Of a DNA stretch of 64,000 nucleotides, positions 28,425 through 36,992 are shown one piece after another. How positions within the stretch are numbered: position 1 is the stretch's first letter; the number at the start of each line of letters is the position of its first letter. The translations under genes were made by a program, and so were the position numbers. The notes beneath the pieces are model-generated. The model saw nothing but the letters and a program-made list of their open reading frames with translations. It ran no database searches and was not told where the DNA came from. This DNA comes from Nocardia anocheti (GTDB lineage: Bacteria > Actinomycetota > Actinomycetes > Mycobacteriales > Mycobacteriaceae), in contig NZ_JAQQFV010000003.1 in NCBI RefSeq assembly GCF_029675105.1, positions 62,001 to 126,000 on the forward strand, read 5' to 3'.

Positions 28425-29570
28425 ATGGGCGTCGAATTCAGCCCGGAACAGCGGGATTTCGCCGCGGCGGTCGCCGCGTTCGCCAAGCGTGAGGCGGGCA
28501 CCAGGGAGAAGCGCGACGCGCTCACCGACCACGACGCCGAGCAGCACCACGCGGGCGTGTACGCCAAGATGGCCGAGCTGGGGTGGCTGGGCCTGACCGT
28601 GCCCGAGGCCTACGGCGGCTCCGACGCCTCGATGGTCGACATGTGCATCCTGCTCGAGGAGAGCCTGCGCGGCCTGCTGCCGATCGGGGCCATCGGCCCG
28701 ACCCTGATCACCGGCGGTGCCTACGCCAAGTTCGGCACCGAGGCGCAGAAGGAGACCGTGCTGCGCGGCATCGTGCGCGGTGCCTCGCAGTCGATCTCGA
28801 TGTCGGAACCCGAGGCGGGCTCCGACGTCGGCAACATCACCACCCGCGCGGAGAAGACCAGCGACGGCTGGCTGATCAACGGCCAGAAGACCTGGTGTTC
28901 CAACGCGCACATCTCCGAGAACATCCTGCTCGTCGCGCGCACCGACCGCAGCGGCGGCAAGCACGAGGGACTCACCATGTTCCACGTGCCCGCCAACACG
29001 CCCGGCCTCGAGATCAGCCCGATCGAGCTGATGGGCAACCAGAAGGAGACCAACGACCTGTACTTCACCGACTGTGTACTCCCCGAGGACGCGGTGGTCG
29101 GCGAGGTGGGCAACGGCTGGCGTCAGCTGATGACCGGCCTGAACTTCGAACGCCTGGTGCTGGCCGCGATGAGCCTGGGCACCGCCGAACGCGCCTTCGA
29201 GGACACCCTGCAGTTCATCTCCGAGCGCAAGCAGTTCGGCAGGCCGATCGGTTCCTTCCAGGCCCTGCGTCACCGCGTCGCCGACCTGGCCACCGAGATC
29301 GAGTGCACCAAGCTGCTGGTCTACAGCGTGGCGGCCGCCGTCGACGCCGCCCCGACCAAGACCTTCGCGCGTGAGGCGTCGATGGCCAAGCTCAAGGCCA
29401 CCGAGACCGCCAAGCAGGTGGCGCTGGCGGGCATGCAGATGATGGGCGGCTACGGCTACGCCCGCGAGTTCGACATGGAGAAGCACGTGCGCGGGGCCCT
29501 GGTCTCCACGATCTTCGGTGGGACCAGCGAGATCCAGCGCGACATCATCGGCAAGACCTTCGGCCTCTGA
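28425..29570 (+). CDS. Acyl-CoA dehydrogenase, isovaleryl-like active site
   Basis: 381 aa ACAD. SISMSEPEAGSDVGNITTRA is the FAD/substrate motif, and RKQFGRPIGSFQALRH and the C-terminal IFGGTSEIQRDIIG are standard. The C-terminal motif has Gly instead of the Glu used by medium-chain enzymes, while Glu242 lies in LNFERLVLAA. This matches the helix-G catalytic Glu of isovaleryl-CoA dehydrogenase (LERLVLA). That arrangement is associated with methyl-branched substrates. 35 bp after the aldehyde dehydrogenase; a hairpin terminator follows. Confidence 0.9.
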   Translation: MGVEFSPEQRDFAAAVAAFAKREAGTREKRDALTDHDAEQHHAGVYAKMAELGWLGLTVPEAYGGSDASMVDMCILLEESLRGLLPIGAIGPTLITGGAYAKFGTEAQKETVLRGIVRGASQSISMSEPEAGSDVGNITTRAEKTSDGWLINGQKTWCSNAHISENILLVARTDRSGGKHEGLTMFHVPANTPGLEISPIELMGNQKETNDLYFTDCVLPEDAVVGEVGNGWRQLMTGLNFERLVLAAMSLGTAERAFEDTLQFISERKQFGRPIGSFQALRHRVADLATEIECTKLLVYSVAAAVDAAPTKTFAREASMAKLKATETAKQVALAGMQMMGGYGYAREFDMEKHVRGALVSTIFGGTSEIQRDIIGKTFGL

Positions 29571-29582
29571 CCAAGGAGGGGA

Positions 29583-29619
29583 ACGGGCGCCCGGCCGGAA
29601 TCTCCGACCGGGCGCCCGT
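29583..29619. terminator. Hairpin between convergent FadE and tandem-TetR genes
   Basis: A 12-bp perfect stem (29583-29594 with 29608-29619) carries a partly paired loop. It stands in the 69-bp gap between converging genes, so it likely terminates both. Confidence 0.78.
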
Positions 29620-29639
29620 GGTCTGCGCGCGGGAACGAA

Positions 29640-30929
29640 CTACCGGGGCAGCGGCCGACCCAGCAGAATCGTCTCGAGCAACTGCGCCACCGTCTCCTGC
29701 GGGCAGACGGTGGCGTCGCCGAAGGCGCGACCCAGGTCGACGACCAGGCTGAAGGCGGCGTGCACCAGGATCCGGGCCTCGCCCATGGACAGTTCCGGCC
29801 GGGCCGCGACGACGAGCTTGGCCCACTCGGCGATGATCAGCTGCTGCAGATGGCGCAGGGTCACCTGGTCGGCGTGGTCGACATGGCTGAACTCCGCGTA
29901 GTAGACGAAGGTCAGCGCCCGCTCGTCGAACGAACCGGCCACATAGAGCTCGATCAGCGTGGCCAGGGCTCCGGCGGGAGTGTCCGCGGCCGCGATGGCC
30001 GGGGCGATGGCCGCCGAGACCCGGTCGGCCGCGCGCCGGAACGCGGCCACCAGCAGATCACTCTTGCTGCGGTAGTAGCGGTAGACCGCCGAGGCGGCCG
30101 ACAGATCCGCGGCCCCGGCGATGTCCTCCATGCTGACGTTCGGATAGCCGCGCTCGTGGAACAGCTCCACCGCCTTGCGCAGCAGCAGATCGTGCTTGAA
30201 CGGCTGATAGCGCTCCTTGGCGGCACCGACCGGGGCGGTGGCGTCGGGGCGGACCAGGTCCGCGTCGATCAACGCCCAGCTCGTCGCGGCCAGCAGCGGC
30301 GCGAGAGCCTTGGCGGGCACCGTCGCGTGGTGGTCACCGATGCTGCTGACCACGGCGAAGATCGACACCGCGCGGATGGCGAGATCGCGCCGGTCCAGTT
30401 CGGGACGCACGTCCCCGATCAGGGTGCGCAGGGCGGCAATGGCCGCGGTGAACTGGGCGTTGAGCTCGTCGAAATCGGCGGGCTCGAGGTAGCGGCGTTC
30501 CCAGCGCACGAGAGCCACGGTCGGCCGGTTCGCGATGGTCAGGCCGATGATCGCGTCCACGACATGGTTCACCCGCTCGCGGGCCGACCAGTCGGCCGCC
30601 TCGGGGGGCAGCTCGGTGGCGCTGAGCGCCAGCCCGGACAGCCGCAGCAATTCCTCGCGGAACAGCGCGTATTTGCTCGGGAAGTGCCGGTAGAGCGCGG
30701 TGGAACTGATGTCGAGCCTGCGGGCGATGTCGTCCATGCTGACGCCGTGATAGCCGTGCGCGCCGAACGCGGCCGCCGACTCCGCCGCGATCTGCGCACG
30801 CCGGTTCTTCGGCCTGCGCCGGATCGGGCGCGCCGGTGTCTCCGGAGCTGCTTCGTCTGCCTGCTTGCTCGTCGTCTTGCCCTTTGTTCCTCGCGGGGAG
30901 CGCACGTTCCCGATGATCTTGCCCGTCAT
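29640..30929 (-). CDS. Tandem (double-domain) TetR regulator, Mce3R-like
   Basis: 429 aa, twice the usual TetR length. HTH 1 is at about residues 40-90 (RRAQIAAESAAAFGAHGYHGV, DIARRLDISSTALYRHFPSKYAL). A second HTH is at about 243-290 (LLLRKAVELFHERGYPNV, DIAGAADLSAASAVYRYYRSKSDL), each followed by a helical ligand domain. Two unequal TetR units in one chain is the architecture of mycobacterial Mce3R, which represses an mce operon and lipid genes and binds non-palindromic DNA. The gene starts 40 bp after the last mce gene and is probably co-transcribed. The N-terminus is basic and low-complexity. It is the best candidate to read the 19-bp non-palindromic motif. Confidence 0.88.
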   Translation of the reverse strand: MTGKIIGNVRSPRGTKGKTTSKQADEAAPETPARPIRRRPKNRRAQIAAESAAAFGAHGYHGVSMDDIARRLDISSTALYRHFPSKYALFREELLRLSGLALSATELPPEAADWSARERVNHVVDAIIGLTIANRPTVALVRWERRYLEPADFDELNAQFTAAIAALRTLIGDVRPELDRRDLAIRAVSIFAVVSSIGDHHATVPAKALAPLLAATSWALIDADLVRPDATAPVGAAKERYQPFKHDLLLRKAVELFHERGYPNVSMEDIAGAADLSAASAVYRYYRSKSDLLVAAFRRAADRVSAAIAPAIAAADTPAGALATLIELYVAGSFDERALTFVYYAEFSHVDHADQVTLRHLQQLIIAEWAKLVVAARPELSMGEARILVHAAFSLVVDLGRAFGDATVCPQETVAQLLETILLGRPLPR

Positions 30930-30969
30930 GCTATCGCCTGCGCCGGTAGGTCCGGCGCACCGGATTCGC

Positions 30970-31563
30970 TCACTGGCCGGGCACCGCCGGTAGTGGCGAG
31001 TTCACCTTCTCGACCAGCCAGCGGTCGTCGTCGTGGCGCAGACCGAGCACCATCGACAGCTGACCCGGCTTGGCCTTGTGCTCGGTGCCGAGGCTGGAGA
31101 TGGTGGTGCCGATCACCACGATGGCCTCGGCCGAGGACTCGTCACCGGTGCGCAGCGCGCACTGGGTGTCGGTGGTCCGGGAGACCACCTCACCCTGGGT
31201 GAGCGCGTCGCGCAGTTCGGTGCTGGTGGCCTCGAACTGTTTCTTCCAGTCGCCGGTGGCGCCGTCGAGCACGGCGGCGAAGTAGGTGTCGAGATTCTTG
31301 CTGTCGTAGTCGGCCAGCACCGGGGCGTAGCGGCAGGCGGCCTCGCGGGCCTGCTGCTGGGCCGCCAGCAGATCCTTGCTGTCCTCGTTCTCGACGAACA
31401 GGAACACCGAGGTCGCCACCGAGGCGCCGAGCACGATGGCCGCGGCGCCGCGCAGGCCCAGGGACTTGCGGTCCATGGACCACCATCTGGTCCGCGCGGG
31501 TGCCGCGTCGGCGGTGGTCGCGTCGGATGTCGTGGTGTCGGTGGGTGTTTCGTCACTGCTCAT
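30970..31563 (-). CDS. Mce-associated membrane protein
   Basis: 197 aa. A charged, Thr-rich cytoplasmic N-terminus (residues 1-35) is followed by one membrane segment (GAAAIVLGASVATSVFLFV) and an extracytoplasmic domain of about 140 aa. The fold class is the Mce-associated/Mam type found after mceF in most mce operons, which stabilises the transporter. It is 15 bp after mceF. WWSMDRKSLGLRG before the segment is a typical Mam junction. Confidence 0.85.
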   Translation of the reverse strand: MSSDETPTDTTTSDATTADAAPARTRWWSMDRKSLGLRGAAAIVLGASVATSVFLFVENEDSKDLLAAQQQAREAACRYAPVLADYDSKNLDTYFAAVLDGATGDWKKQFEATSTELRDALTQGEVVSRTTDTQCALRTGDESSAEAIVVIGTTISSLGTEHKAKPGQLSMVLGLRHDDDRWLVEKVNSPLPAVPGQ

Positions 31564-31578
31564 GGGGTGGTGTGCTCC

Positions 31579-32763
31579 TCATCGGGGTGCGGGGACCGCG
31601 GGCTGGGACAGTTCGTCGCCGGTCACGCCGGGCGGTGGACCCGACCCGTTGTCGGGACCCGGCGGCCGGGGCGCGTTGGCCGAGCCGCGCACCTGCAGCG
31701 CGGGATTGTCGGTGACGCAGTAGTTGTAGAGGCGCACCCGGGTGTCGGTGGTGACGGTGGTCGGCACGATCGGCACCGTGTCGTAGTCGCAGGTCGGGCG
31801 CGGCCACGGATCGACCAGGGTGAAGAAGGCATTGTCGTGGGCGGGCACGCCGACCGCCTCGGCGAAGCGGCTCAGGGTGGGGAACAGCAGCTCGATGGCG
31901 GGCTGGCGCAGCTTGGCGGCCCGGGTGATGGCGACGAAGTTCGTCACCAGGTCGGTGATCGGATTCTGGGTACGGGAGATGAACCCGCCCAGGGTGGCCA
32001 GCTGGCCGGGGCCCTGTTCGAGCAGGTGCCGCAGTTCCGCGTCGGCGGCGGTGAACTGCTGGAACAGCGCGCTGCCCGCGCCGGTGAGGGTGCCCAGGTC
32101 GGGTTGGGCGTGCGAAGTGGTCTCGGCGATGACCGTGAGATTGCGCAGCAGCTGCTCGGTCTGGGGCAGCAACTCGGTGAGCCCGGCCATCGCCCGGCTG
32201 AGCCCGGAGATCATGTTGCGCAGCCCGTCCGGACCGCCGGACAGGGCCTTGTCGAGCTCGTCGACGATGACATTGAGCCGCTCGGGATTCATGCCGCCGA
32301 CCAGCCCCGCCATATTGCCCAGCACCGACTGCACCTGCACCGGGACCGCGGTGTCGGCGCGCGCGACCACGGCGCCGTCCCGCAGATACGGCCCGGTGTC
32401 GGTGTCGGGCCGGAAGTCCAGATACTGCTCTCCGGCCGCGGACAGGCGCGCGACCGCGACCGTGCCGCCGACCGGAATCCGGGTGTCCTCCTCGATCTCG
32501 GCCACCGCGACGATCCCGGTGCCGTCGACGCGCACGTCGTCGACCCGCCCGACCCGCACGCCGCGGAAGGACACATCGCTGCCGACGGTGAGCCCACCAG
32601 AGGTCGCCAACTCGACCGTGACGGCGTAGCGCTTCCCGGTCGGGTCTATCCGCAGCACCGCGCCGCCCAGATACAGGCTGCCCAGCACCAGCACCACGAC
32701 CAGCCCGGCATTGGCGACCGCCACGCGGCGGCGAACCAGCCAGTGCCACAACGGTGAATTCAT
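31579..32763 (-). CDS. mceF: MceF-type substrate-binding protein
   Basis: 394 aa. One N-terminal membrane anchor (VAVANAGLVVVLVLGSLYLGG), the MlaD/Mce domain (about 40-120, with GSDVSFRGVRVGRVDDV), then a long helical region and a Pro-rich C-terminus (PRPPGPDNGSGPPPGV). In Mce complexes six such subunits (A-F) form a hexameric tube carrying lipid across the periplasm-like space. Overlaps mceE by 4 nt. Sixth and last Mce-domain subunit of this operon. Confidence 0.9.
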   Translation of the reverse strand: MNSPLWHWLVRRRVAVANAGLVVVLVLGSLYLGGAVLRIDPTGKRYAVTVELATSGGLTVGSDVSFRGVRVGRVDDVRVDGTGIVAVAEIEEDTRIPVGGTVAVARLSAAGEQYLDFRPDTDTGPYLRDGAVVARADTAVPVQVQSVLGNMAGLVGGMNPERLNVIVDELDKALSGGPDGLRNMISGLSRAMAGLTELLPQTEQLLRNLTVIAETTSHAQPDLGTLTGAGSALFQQFTAADAELRHLLEQGPGQLATLGGFISRTQNPITDLVTNFVAITRAAKLRQPAIELLFPTLSRFAEAVGVPAHDNAFFTLVDPWPRPTCDYDTVPIVPTTVTTDTRVRLYNYCVTDNPALQVRGSANAPRPPGPDNGSGPPPGVTGDELSQPAVPAPR

Positions 32764-33872
32764 CGGGGTCCCTCCTGCGGCGGCGCCTGCGGGGTGCTGT
32801 TGAGACGGCCGGTCACCTTGGCGATCACATCGGTGATGCTGCCGACGAAGGCGGGGATGTCGGTGCCGTCGGGCCAGCGGCTGCCCGCCGGATCGGTGAT
32901 CGCGCCGATGTCGAGATAGGACAGGATCGCCCCGACCGAGAGGTTCGGTCCGCGCATGCTGTCCATGACCGACGGGTAGATCTGGTGGAAGCCGTCGAGG
33001 GCGCCGGTGAGATCGTCACCCATCTGGACGAACCCGTTCATCAGGTTCTGGATGCTCTGGAACAGGCTGACGAACTGCGGGCCGTTGCTGGCGCTGAAAT
33101 CACCGAGCGCGTCCATGGTCACCGCCACCTTGGTGATCAGATCGACGATGGCCTGGTTGTTCTCGGCGAACAAGCCGATCAGCTGCGGGAAACTGTCGGC
33201 GGCGGCACCGAGTTCGGCCTTGCGCCGGGCCAGTTCACCGGTGAGCACCGACAGGCCGTGCAGGGTGGCGTCGAGATCGCCGGTGCGTTCGTTGAGCGCG
33301 GTGATCACCGAGGTCATCTCGCCGATCAGGTGCTGGAGCTGGGGTGCCTTGCCCGCGAAGATGGCGTCGAGTTCGGCGGTGATCCGGGCGGCCTGGTTCA
33401 GGCCGCCGCCGTTGATCAGCATCGACACCGACATCATCAGCTGCTCGACCGAGGCCGCCGAGGCGGTGTGCTCGGCGCCGATGGTGGCACCGGGACGCAG
33501 GGGCGGCCCGGCCTGCTCGGCGCTGGGCAGGGTGACGGCCACGAAGATGTCACCGAGCGGAGTCGCCTGACGCAGCTCCACCGTGGTGCCCTCGGGCAGC
33601 TGGATGTCGGTGCGGATCAACATCTCCACATCGGCCAGGAACGAGGTCGTGGAGATCCCGGTGACCACGCCGATATCGGTGCCGCCGATCTTCACGTGGG
33701 CGCGATCGGGCAGGTTGAGCGCGTCGCGGAAGGTGGCGTGCAGGGTGTAGCCGGGGCCACCGATGCCGGGTTCGGGCATCGGCAGTTCGGCCACGGTCAT
33801 CGAGCAACCGGTGGCCGCGACGGTGACGGCGGCGGCGCACAGGGCCGCGGCCAGGGAGGTGCGCAGGGTCAT
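32760..33872 (-). CDS. mceE: MceE-type lipoprotein
   Basis: 370 aa. Signal peptide with lipobox VAATGC, lipidated Cys23, followed by the MlaD domain (about 38-120, including RAHVKIGGTDIGVVTGI) and the helical needle-forming region. MceE subunits are lipoproteins in the known systems (LprN-like). ATG at 33872 overlaps the mceD stop by 4 nt. Confidence 0.9.
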   Translation of the reverse strand: MTLRTSLAAALCAAAVTVAATGCSMTVAELPMPEPGIGGPGYTLHATFRDALNLPDRAHVKIGGTDIGVVTGISTTSFLADVEMLIRTDIQLPEGTTVELRQATPLGDIFVAVTLPSAEQAGPPLRPGATIGAEHTASAASVEQLMMSVSMLINGGGLNQAARITAELDAIFAGKAPQLQHLIGEMTSVITALNERTGDLDATLHGLSVLTGELARRKAELGAAADSFPQLIGLFAENNQAIVDLITKVAVTMDALGDFSASNGPQFVSLFQSIQNLMNGFVQMGDDLTGALDGFHQIYPSVMDSMRGPNLSVGAILSYLDIGAITDPAGSRWPDGTDIPAFVGSITDVIAKVTGRLNSTPQAPPQEGPR

Positions 33873-34960
33873 TTCGTCAGTCCCAACAGCGCGGCGGTCA
33901 ACCCGAAATCCGGGCCCATGTCGGAGATCTTGCCGGTGCGGCAGCCGTCGAGCCGCATCTGCACGCGCTCGCAGAAGGTGGCGATGACCTCGCTGTCGAG
34001 CACGATCTTGTCGAGCAGGCCGTGCAGGCGCAGGGCCTGGTGCTCGCGGCTGATCGCGTTGTCGAAGTTCTGGAACATCAGCGGTCCCACATCGATGATC
34101 TCGGTGAGATTGCGGGCATTGGCCCGCATCTGGGCCGCGATGGCGACGAACTTGGTGAGCGCGCCCGCGAGTTGGTCCTGGTTCTGCCCGACCACCGAGG
34201 AGGTGTTGGTGATGAAGTCGTCGAGCTGGGCCAGCACCGCCTGTAGGCCGGGGGACTGCTGACCGAACAGCGCCACCAGTTCGGTGATGCGCCCGCTGAA
34301 ATCCCGCACGGTCTGGTCGTTCTCGGCGATGATCTGGGTGATCTCGCCGAGTTTCACGATGGTGTTGGCGATCTGGTCCTTGTTGGCGAAGGTGACCTCG
34401 AAGGCCGCGGAGAGCTGGTCGAGGGTCTCGCGCAGCCGGTCGCCGTTGCCGTCGAGCAGCGGGAACAGCACCCGGCTGGCCATCGGCCCGTTCTCGCTGT
34501 CGCCTTTGAGTGCCTCGCCGAGCTGGTCGAAATTGGCCAGGATGCGGTCGAGTTCGACCGGTGTCCTGGTGCGGGCCAGCGGAATGTGCGCGCCGTCGGC
34601 CAGTTCCGGGCCCGACCCGGTGTAGGCCGGGGCGAGTTCGACGTGCCGGTTGGTGATCAGCTGCGGCGAGATCAGCGCCGCCATGGCGTCGGCGGGCACG
34701 CGCACCTCGCGGTCGACCGACATCACCACCTCGACATAGCTGCCGCGCGGGGTCACCGAGTCGACCACGCCGACCGGCACGCCCAGGATGGAGACTTCGT
34801 TGCCCGGGTAGAGCCCGGCCACGTTCTCGAAATCGGCGCTGATGCGCTTGTGTTCGCTCAGCAGCCGGTCACCGAGCCCGGTGACGCTGTCGGGCAGCAG
34901 CGCGCAGCCCGACGCGAGCAGCGCCGCCAGGCACAGCGCCGCGAGTTTGCCTGTCCTCAT
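33869..34960 (-). CDS. mceD: MceD-type subunit, also a lipoprotein
   Basis: 363 aa from ATG 34960, which shares one base with the mceC stop (TGATG). Signal peptide with lipobox LASGC, Cys19. The MlaD domain follows (about 35-115, YPGNEVSILGVPVGVVDSV), then coiled helices. An upstream in-frame ATG would hide the lipobox and is rejected. By position it is MceD, but its lipobox is the kind normally seen only in MceE, so this system has two lipoprotein subunits. Confidence 0.88.
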   Translation of the reverse strand: MRTGKLAALCLAALLASGCALLPDSVTGLGDRLLSEHKRISADFENVAGLYPGNEVSILGVPVGVVDSVTPRGSYVEVVMSVDREVRVPADAMAALISPQLITNRHVELAPAYTGSGPELADGAHIPLARTRTPVELDRILANFDQLGEALKGDSENGPMASRVLFPLLDGNGDRLRETLDQLSAAFEVTFANKDQIANTIVKLGEITQIIAENDQTVRDFSGRITELVALFGQQSPGLQAVLAQLDDFITNTSSVVGQNQDQLAGALTKFVAIAAQMRANARNLTEIIDVGPLMFQNFDNAISREHQALRLHGLLDKIVLDSEVIATFCERVQMRLDGCRTGKISDMGPDFGLTAALLGLTK

Positions 34961-35973
34961 CAGTTGCACCCCTGTACGGCCTGCGCGAAGCACAGCCAGT
35001 TGTCCGGCAGGATCCACGGCGCCCAGATCTCGCCGTACGGGCCGTTGCCCAGCAGATTGTTGAACTGGCGCAAGGTGACCGGCGCGATCTCGTAGAGCCG
35101 GTCCAGGTTCTCCTTGTTCTTGGTCAACCCGTCCGACATCGTGTTGAGGTTCGTGATCAGCGGACCGAGCTCGCCGTTGTTCTCGATACCCATGTCCTGC
35201 AACAACTTCGACATCTCGGCGACGTTGTCGAGCAGCTGGGCGAGCAGGGTCTGGCGCTGCTGTACGGCCGCGCCGATCGCCTCGCCCCTGGTCAGCAGCA
35301 CGAGCACGCTGTTGCGGTTGTCCGAGACCAGCTGGGAGACCTGGTCCATGCTCTTCAACAGCGTGTCGACCTCGTCGCGCCTGCTGTTGATCACCTGGGC
35401 CAGCGCGCCGATGCTGTCGAGCGCCTGCACCGCCATGGCCGGGGAGTCACCGAGCTGGGCGCTGAACACGTCGAGCGCGGTGCGCAGCTTGGCCGGGTCG
35501 ATGCGTTCGATCCGTTCGAACGAGGAGGTGTACTTCGGGTCCTGGATGACCTTGCTCAGGTTGTAGGGCACCGAGGTGTTCCCGATCTTGATCCGTTTGT
35601 CGGGCAGCCCTTTCCCGTCGCCGGGATGCAGGTCGATGTGGAGGCGACCGAGGATGGTCGACATCTCGATCGCCGCGCGGGCGTCGGCGCCGAGCCGGAT
35701 GTCGTGGCGGATGCGCAGCGCGACGTCGACGCGGTCGTTCACCAGCTTCACCGATTGCACCGCACCCACCTCGATCCCCGAGATGTCGACGGTCGCGCCC
35801 GGTTGCAGACCGGCGGCCTGGGCGAACTCGGCGTGCACGGTGACATCACCGAGCCGGATCTGGGTGAGCAAGCTCGAGGCTCCCAGCAGCACCAGCACCG
35901 ACGCCGCCGCGAGCAGGCCCAGTCGCAGATGCCGGTTGTGCAGCAGGAACGCTGGAACGCGTGGCTTGATCAT
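34960..35973 (-). CDS. mceC: MceC-type substrate-binding protein
   Basis: 337 aa from ATG 35973 (ATGA overlap with mceB). One N-terminal membrane anchor (LRLGLLAAASVLVLLGASSLL), the MlaD domain (GATVDISGIEVGAVQSVKLV) and a helical C-terminal region ending in a Cys pair region (NWLCFAQAVQGCN). Fits a single-pass-anchored Mce ring subunit. Longer upstream starts in the frame lie inside mceB and have no ribosome site. Confidence 0.88.
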   Translation of the reverse strand: MIKPRVPAFLLHNRHLRLGLLAAASVLVLLGASSLLTQIRLGDVTVHAEFAQAAGLQPGATVDISGIEVGAVQSVKLVNDRVDVALRIRHDIRLGADARAAIEMSTILGRLHIDLHPGDGKGLPDKRIKIGNTSVPYNLSKVIQDPKYTSSFERIERIDPAKLRTALDVFSAQLGDSPAMAVQALDSIGALAQVINSRRDEVDTLLKSMDQVSQLVSDNRNSVLVLLTRGEAIGAAVQQRQTLLAQLLDNVAEMSKLLQDMGIENNGELGPLITNLNTMSDGLTKNKENLDRLYEIAPVTLRQFNNLLGNGPYGEIWAPWILPDNWLCFAQAVQGCN

Positions 35974-36992
35974 CGACACACTCCCGATTGCGAGGTGCCG
36001 CCGACCTGCGAGAACAGGCCCTCGGGGAGGAGAACGCCCCACAGCGAGACGTCGAGGCGGCAGATGTAGGCGTTGCCGTAGGTGCCGTACTGGGTGAACC
36101 GGGCCACGCCGTTGAGGAAGTCGGGGAACTCGAGCGCCATGCGGTCCAGGGCGGCCCCGTTGTAGAGCAGCATCATCACGCCGGTGGTCGCGTTGCGCTG
36201 TGCCTCGGCCATGCCGGGCTTGACCTGGCCGATGAGCGAGACCAGCGAATCCGTCGCCCCGGCCACCCGCTCCACCGAACTCTTCAGCGCTTCGCCTTCG
36301 GCGTAGAGCCCGTCCATCAGGCTGCGGGTCTGGGTGATGAGGGTTTCCAGTTCGCCGCTGCGATTGGCCAGACCGGCCAGCACCGAGCTGAGATTGCTCA
36401 GCACGTCGCCGAGGATCTGATCGCGCTCGCCGAAGGTGCTCGCCAGCTGCGCGGCCTGGGTGATCAGCGCCGAGAGCGAGACCTCGTTGCCCTGCAACGC
36501 CTGGATGAGCGTCTCCGACAGCGAGTTGATCTGATCGGGTTGCAGCACACTGAACAGCGGCTCGAACCCGGACAGCAGCGCGGAGACATCGAAGGACGGC
36601 TCGGTCCGGTCCAGCGGGATCTCCGCGCCCGGCGCCAGCACCGCTCCCGCCTCGGTGCCCGGCGCCAGCGCGAGATAGCGCTGACCGATCAGGTTCTGGT
36701 AGCGCACCAGGGCCTTGGTGGTGTCGGTCAGATGCTGACGTGACTCGATCCGGAACTCGACCCTGGCCGCGTAGTCGTCGGTGAAGTCGATTTCGTCGAC
36801 CCGCCCGACCCGCACCCCGGCCATCCGGACGTCGTCCCCGACGCGCAAACCGAGGACATCGGTGAACACCGCGGAGTAGCTGGAGGTGGTGCCGGGGACG
36901 CTGCGTTGCAGCGTCGACCAGATGGTGTAGGTGAGCACGGTCGCCAGGACGACGAACAGGCTGAACCCGATGAGCGCTTTACCGGATTTCAC
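35970..36992 (-). CDS. mceB: MceB-type substrate-binding protein
   Basis: 340 aa from GTG 36992, overlapping the mceA stop (GTGA). N-terminal anchor (ALIGFSLFVVLATVLTYTIW), then the MlaD domain (GDDVRMAGVRVGRVDEIDF) and helical region; the C-terminus reads YICRLDVSLWGVLLP, a pattern common in MceB proteins. The operon order and coupling leave little doubt. Confidence 0.88.
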   Translation of the reverse strand: MKSGKALIGFSLFVVLATVLTYTIWSTLQRSVPGTTSSYSAVFTDVLGLRVGDDVRMAGVRVGRVDEIDFTDDYAARVEFRIESRQHLTDTTKALVRYQNLIGQRYLALAPGTEAGAVLAPGAEIPLDRTEPSFDVSALLSGFEPLFSVLQPDQINSLSETLIQALQGNEVSLSALITQAAQLASTFGERDQILGDVLSNLSSVLAGLANRSGELETLITQTRSLMDGLYAEGEALKSSVERVAGATDSLVSLIGQVKPGMAEAQRNATTGVMMLLYNGAALDRMALEFPDFLNGVARFTQYGTYGNAYICRLDVSLWGVLLPEGLFSQVGGTSQSGVCR

